This document shows positions 18,843-22,840 of a stretch of DNA of 22,840 bases, one piece after another (position 1 is the first letter of the stretch; each line of letters opens with the position of its first letter). The DNA comes from Ophiothrix spiculata (lineage: Eukaryota; Echinodermata; Ophiuroidea; Amphilepidida; Ophiotrichidae): the NCBI GenBank assembly GCA_000969725.1, contig JXSR01S059890.1. One strand, given 5' to 3'. The notes below the pieces were generated by a model. That model did not search any database, was not told the origin of the DNA, and was given only the letters and a program-made list of their open reading frames with translations. A program made the position numbers and the translations under genes.

Positions 18843-19117
18843 GCTTATATCATATATAACTTATTATTTCACAGTCAGGAAAAATCTCGTTGAAAAGGAA
18901 AAACACAGAGCAACCACATTTAGGGGATGTAATATTGTTCCCTGGTACGTCTTCAATACTGATATCGTGAACCTTAATTTGGCTGAAAACTTTAAGTTAT
19001 AGAAGATCAAAGATGCTTTCAGACTGCACCATTTAAGTTGAAAATCGTTTAACGATACAGAGAAAATAACACTTAAATATAAAAACACATGAAAAATTTG
19101 CTTCAAATACTTAGGTT
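18843..19117. other. Non-coding stretch, nothing recognised
   Basis: Runs between the family B MITE and the GGTACCCG-rich element. The minus-strand frame at 18864-19166 has no recognised domain. Confidence 0.4.
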
Positions 19118-19374
19118 TGGGACAAAACCCCGGGTACCCGCCCGTCATAAGCTTACCCGGGTACAAAATCTGTCGACCGATTACCCGAACTGGACAATAA
19201 AATCATAGAATTTTGAACAAACAAAAAAACATTCAACAATTTATGATAAAATCATCATCTGATCAAATTAAACATGATAAATCATGACCACAATCGGCGA
19301 AATATTAAGAAAATAGTACCCGACCGAAAAATAAGTCGGGTACCCGTGTAGAAAATTACCCGAAAGGTCCCTGG
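19118..19374. mobile_element. GGTACCCG-rich, hAT-like non-autonomous element
   Basis: The left end, GGGACAAAACCCCGGGTACCCG, and the right end (reading inward, CAGGGACCTTTCGGGTAA, then CGGGTACCCGAC) are inverted relatives. The words CGGGTACCCG, ACCCGGGTAC, GTACCCGACC and TTACCCGAA cluster at both ends, with an A/T-rich, non-coding middle. A CAGGGAC terminus fits the CAGNG ends of hAT transposons, but the left end is eroded and no clear 8-bp target duplication is visible. Confidence 0.45.
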
Positions 19375-19476
19375 CCTAGCTTCAAAATACCTAAACAGAT
19401 ATGATATTTTGTTTTTAGCACTGTAAAGTTGTTTATCCTTTCACGCTTAAACAGTCTCGGTGTTCTCGTTCTAATA

Positions 19477-19925
19477 TTCTAATTGCATACCATCTCGCTC
19501 AGATCATTGCACTGTTAAAAATCTATGTTTCTTTTTTGTTTATAAGCAATAAGATGGATTAATGCAATCAAGGTATATCATGTATATGGGCAAAGAATGA
19601 TTGTCGGATCTGCTTCAAAGAGCTTGTCACTTAATATGAATTAAAATTCATCAAAGCGGTATTAAATCAGGTTTTACTTATAGCGTAGTTTTTCTGGCTT
19701 GTATTTTTGATCATTTTATATTTTATAAGTTCAATACTCTCATAATAATAATACATGTTTTTCAATGTAAACAAATCTTGATATTTTTTGTTTTGCTCTC
19801 GTTTCTTGCATGAATACTATTAGGAGTATGATAAATTTATTTGTTGTTTTTTTGTGGTTTTTTTTTATTGATTGTTTTCTATACCAAAAATGACCCCCTC
19901 GTACAACTTATAGTTATTTGCCTTC
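19477..19925 (+). repeat. Dispersed repeat F, copy 2
   Basis: Counterpart of about 4085-4745. The islands AATATTCTAATTGCATA, GCTCAGATCATTGCACTGTT, ATGGATTAATGCAA, ATTGTCGGATCTGCTTCAAAG and AATGACCCCCTCGTACA...ATAGTTAT occur in the same order. It lacks the telomere-like tract found in copy 1. Confidence 0.6.
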
Positions 19926-20164
19926 TCTCAAAATAGATTTTCATGGCTTATTATCTGAACAAATAAGGGAACCTTGTATAAACCGCAACCAAGATCGCCT
20001 TTATCAACAGAGGCAGTCATGCTAAAGGTTTTTAGCACTTTTGCAAGCATTTTGTGCAATATTTTATTAAAAAAGGACCTACATTTACGTATTTTGGTGC
20101 TTGTGGTGTTTTTTTTGGTGGACATTTAGGGACTTTTTGTGGACCTTTTTTGTACATTGTCAAA
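19926..20164. other. Non-coding stretch, nothing firm
   Basis: T- and G-rich sequence leading to the possible transposon end at 20165. Overlapping frames on both strands (19928-20125 and 20054-20281) have no recognised domain. Confidence 0.4.
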
Positions 20165-20215
20165 TGGGGGCGGGGTGCGACACCCCCACCGCACCCGCCT
20201 GGCTACGGGCTTGCG
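20165..20215 (-). mobile_element. Possible DNA-transposon terminus (GCCCGTAGCCAGG type)
   Basis: Read on the minus strand, GCAAGCCCGTAGCCAGGCGGG followed by a G-rich run resembles the GGCGTAGCCAGG-type termini of widespread invertebrate hAT-like repeats. The G+C jump against both flanks is sharp. No partner end is found nearby, so it would be a truncated fragment. Confidence 0.3.
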
Positions 20216-20699
20216 TGTACAGTTCATGAGTACAGTTTGTTGATTAGTTATGCGGATCCATTGACCTCTACCATTCGATAGAAAAACACGTACATGAAAA
20301 AAGAAATATATAATTTTTCAAATGTAAGGTCTGCCTTTGATTGATATCATATAAAAGGCATATCATTGGCGTACAGTTTTTCGAATATTTCTATCAGGAC
20401 TCAATCGTTTGATGATGCAAATGAACATACTATGATACTTATCATATTGCTGCGAAAAGAAAAGGGGCACTTTGCCACTTTATCACGGCGTTTCAACCCG
20501 TATTTTCAAACCATCTCTTTTGAAGAGTCGGACATTTTTCTTTTATTGAAATACAGTGAATCTCGAATTTGTAGCATTAACATTATTGTCATACCACCTA
20601 GAGCCCTTTCCAACATAAAGTTTGTAAGTCTTAAAACCAATCAGCATACGATAGAAATATTGTAGATACGAAAACTGGATCGAGAACAATTATAGTTTT
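20216..20699. other. Non-coding stretch with an unrecognised 99-codon frame
   Basis: A plus-strand frame at 20366-20665 is among the longest outside the LINE. I recognise no domain, signal peptide or membrane segment in it, and its composition is what AT-rich sequence gives, so I do not call it a gene. An exon with unseen splice partners cannot be excluded. Confidence 0.35.
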
Positions 20700-20734
20700 A
20701 TATCATATCATATTATATCATATCATATCATATC
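20700..20734 (+). repeat. (ATATC)n microsatellite
   Basis: About seven tandem TATCA-type pentamers with one interruption (TATTATATCA). Confidence 0.9.
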
Positions 20735-20737
20735 GTT

Positions 20738-20820
20738 TTAATTTACCATTTGGCCAAAACTAAAAAGGGTCCGTCGGTTAAGAAAGTTATTTTATTATTT
20801 TTAATTGCTTTATTTTTTTC
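20738..20820 (+). repeat. Direct duplication G, copy 1 (short form)
   Basis: AATTTACCA..(T)GGCCAAAACTAAA is followed directly by AAGGG(T/A)CCGTCGGTTAAG and a T-rich tail. The same order recurs at 21127-21242, but with an extra segment of about 34 bp in the middle. GGGTCCG at 20767 and CGGACCC at about 20819 also form a short inverted pair. Confidence 0.7.
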
Positions 20821-21126
20821 GGACCCAAACCCTTGCCCTAATCCAAATCATAAATCGTCAGTTAGTGAGCTATCTTTCCACGCCGTGATTGATTCTAGAA
20901 GGTGTGTTTTTATCAGAAGGAAGCTTCAAATAACAAACACTTCATTGAAAATGCTCATTTTCATTTTTAGAATGACAACAATTATAATATTAATATATGA
21001 TTACATCTGTATCCTGTAAGGGTAAACCAAAGGTTTTCACATTTTGTGAAATAAAATTGCAACTTCTATTCTATATTCTAACTGTTTTACCCGAAATTAT
21101 CAAATTTGATTGGATAAATCATCGAT
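20821..21126. other. Spacer between the two G copies
   Basis: Non-coding. Covered in part by an 89-codon plus-strand frame (20750-21019) with a hydrophobic start (VILLFLIALFF) that comes from the T-rich repeat tail. It is not called as a gene. Confidence 0.4.
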
Positions 21127-21242
21127 TAATTTACCAGTAGGCCAAAACTAAACATGTGTTTGTTTGTGGTTATAGATTCATAGGAAGGGACCGTCGGTTA
21201 AGAAAGATTTTTTTTTATCATAAATTGTTTTATTTTTTCATT
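21127..21242 (+). repeat. Direct duplication G, copy 2 (long form)
   Basis: It has the same start (AATTTACCAGTAGGCCAAAAC) and the same later block (AAGGGACCGTCGGTTAAGAA) as 20738. Between them it carries CATGTGTTTGTTTGTGG and a following TTATAGATTCATAGG. Either this copy gained the segment or the other lost it. Confidence 0.7.
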
Positions 21243-22254
21243 TATAAATCGATAAAAATGTAAATCAGAGTCAAAATATGGGTTTGATATGGAAGATTTA
21301 ATTTAGAAAATGATGCAGAAGATCAGGAATTGTTTTAACTACTTGTTTACTGTGTTACTTTGCCTGAAAAAATTGTATTGGAAAATTGAAAATTAGAGTT
21401 AGTATTTTTTTGTACATTAAAAACCATTTCCCTGATTTTCAAAATAATGGTTGATCGGAAGTCGAAACAAAACATTTGTTTAACATATTGCGTAGAAAAC
21501 AGAAAAGTAACCAATAGCTAATAGTATAATTATGTTTGAACTTTTTTGATTAATTATTAATATAATATGCTTCCTATTGCACTTTCTCCGAACACTGTAC
21601 TCTTTAAGCCCTGCATCTCTCTATACAAATAAATATTACAAAAAAGCTTAGACGTAATCGAATCAAGTCAGTAAAATAATTCTGATTGAGCTTGCAAAAT
21701 TCACAGAAATATTGAACCTCTTTTTATTATACTGTATGTCTGTCATATAAGCTTATAAATAAACTAAATGCAAAACTCTAAGTGGATTTATGTGGTGTAG
21801 CTTTTAAAATCTTTGATTAATCCTCTAATAATCGCCAGTTTCTTTTACTTGTTATCTTTTCTTAAGAATGGTGTAACGTTTAATTTCACTAAAATGTTTG
21901 TTCGTGTGGATTTGTCGTTTTCATGATTCATTAACATGGATTCCCGAAAAAATGTCTGGAAACGTATATCTAAATAGTGCCTTTTAAGAGCATTTAGTTG
22001 AAATATAATTTTATATTTTTGTATAAAAACATGTTACTAGAACGTGAAAAGTCTTTAATATAAGAAACAAAAGCAAGTTTGTCTTTGAACGCAGCACCCG
22101 CTTGTGTTCTGTAGAACTAACTTCCTAAAATAATGAAAGTATCTACAACGATGAAAGGTTTTAATATATTTCATCTAAACTTACCATATCTTTTAATTAT
22201 TTTTGCTGACATTAAAAAATATCACAGTTCCAAGTTGACTCTGCATACATTAAC
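21243..22254. other. Non-coding stretch, nothing recognised
   Basis: AT-rich sequence with no supported gene, RNA or repeat. Confidence 0.5.
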
Positions 22255-22840
22255 ACTAAAAGAGCCGGGCTTTTTCAACACACCTCACAGCCAGCGGGGC
22301 GGATTCCGCCTCCCCCCCCCCCCCCCCTACGATCTCGGAAACCGATTTGATTGACGAAACATCAAGTGTAGGGTACTGGTGGATAGCTATGATCCTCACG
22401 AGTCCATTGGTACCAAAAAAAATAAAATACTGAAAACGTACCTTGTATGACGTCACAGTGGTGGTATAAGTGACGTCATGTCAAAAATCCGAAAGTCACA
22501 AAAAATCGCCAAAATCATGGTTTGTCGCTATTGTTTTAAGCAAAAGTTGTGTGTCAAAGATTGCTTAGACATGTTCTTTGTCCAAATAAATCAAATAAAT
22601 GAGATAAAACATAGTGAAAGTATTTCCTGCAAACAAAAAACACGATTTGTGTAATTTCCATTGAGAATCAGTTTTTGGTCAGTTTTTCGTTTGACCTAGC
22701 GCGCCATTACGCAACGCCATGTCCCAACCCTAGGTCCGGTTGCTTTTAAAATAAGCGCAATGCTTTAAAAGATATAAGGAAGTTTCAGCGCGAAAAAATA
22801 TCAATCGGCGGAGGTATAATAAAAAAAAATGTCGGTGGGG
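22255..22840 (-). mobile_element. Probable diverged relative of MITE family B, cut by the window end
   Basis: Read on the minus strand, this part has AAAAGCAACCGG (about 22734-22745), then two TGACGTCA octamers (22448-22478), then GAGGATCATAGCTATC (about 22380-22395), then a 16-base G-run (22312-22327). Family B has AAAAGCAACCGG, TGACGTCA, GAGGATCATACCTATC and a homopolymer run in the same order. An ATTAC-CAACGCC motif is also present, but inverted and misplaced, so this is either a rearranged relative or partly chance. The 5' limit lies outside the window. Confidence 0.4.
22448..22478. promoter_or_regulatory. Paired CRE-type octamers TGACGTCA
   Basis: Two perfect TGACGTCA palindromes start 23 bp apart. 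Each is a consensus ATF/CREB site. No nearby promoter is identified, so function is unknown. Confidence 0.35.

Noticed and set aside
20366-20665. 99-codon plus-strand frame
   Set aside because: No domain, signal or repeat is recognised, and the length is not exceptional for this much AT-rich sequence. It might be an exon, but nothing supports it.
20750-21019. 89-codon frame with a hydrophobic N-terminal stretch like a signal peptide
   Set aside because: The hydrophobic residues come from the T-rich tail of duplication G, and copy 2 does not keep the frame.

Overview
This looks like a gene-poor, AT-rich (roughly one third G+C) stretch of a metazoan nuclear genome. I found no intact protein-coding gene. 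A decayed CR1/L2-type LINE, several miniature inverted-repeat transposon (MITE) families, tRNA-derived sequences with RNA polymerase III boxes and many diverged dispersed repeats point to a marine invertebrate. A lophotrochozoan such as a mollusc is my guess; the sequence alone does not settle it. Open reading frames of 60-120 codons are scattered throughout, but only the LINE pieces have recognisable protein content.

Layout. 1-428 is a MITE (family A) with about 38-bp terminal inverted repeats. 429-745 is a diverged repeat that recurs at 4945-5265. 1552-1940 is a tandem duplication with a 175-bp period, and its 3' flank recurs at 11485-11715. 3252-3396 is a snapback MITE with arms of about 60 bp. 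3970-4745 is a dispersed repeat that recurs at 19477-19925. 5461-5725 is a foldback element built from GAGTAAA/ACTCAAC motifs. 6209-6330 is a tRNA-derived, SINE-like head. 6836-7077 is a degenerate array of about 40 bp per unit. 7489-8511 is a second family A copy in the opposite orientation, split by a TTAA-flanked, piggyBac-like MITE (family B, 7582-8194). 9809-10418 is a GC-rich element containing a 278-bp tandem duplication. 12216-12288 is a tRNA-like sequence.

The right half holds the LINE remnant on the minus strand (13387 to about 15600). It has lost reverse-transcriptase motif A by a clean in-frame deletion and carries stops and frameshifts. Directly beyond its truncated 5' end lies a head-to-head palindromic array of 26-bp units (15788-16111). 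Next come an inverted-repeat element (16655-17258), a second family B MITE (18278-18838), a GGTACCCG-rich hAT-like element (19118-19374), a possible transposon end at 20165-20215, a pair of unique-looking duplications (20738 and 21127) and a probable diverged family B relative running off the window (22255-22840).

The parts do not form a pathway; this is a history of nested transposon insertion. The best-supported event is the insertion of family B into family A, because the uninterrupted family A copy at 1-428 preserves the empty TTAA target site. The least-explained structure is the 26-bp palindromic array. I did not find a convincing new multigene system.
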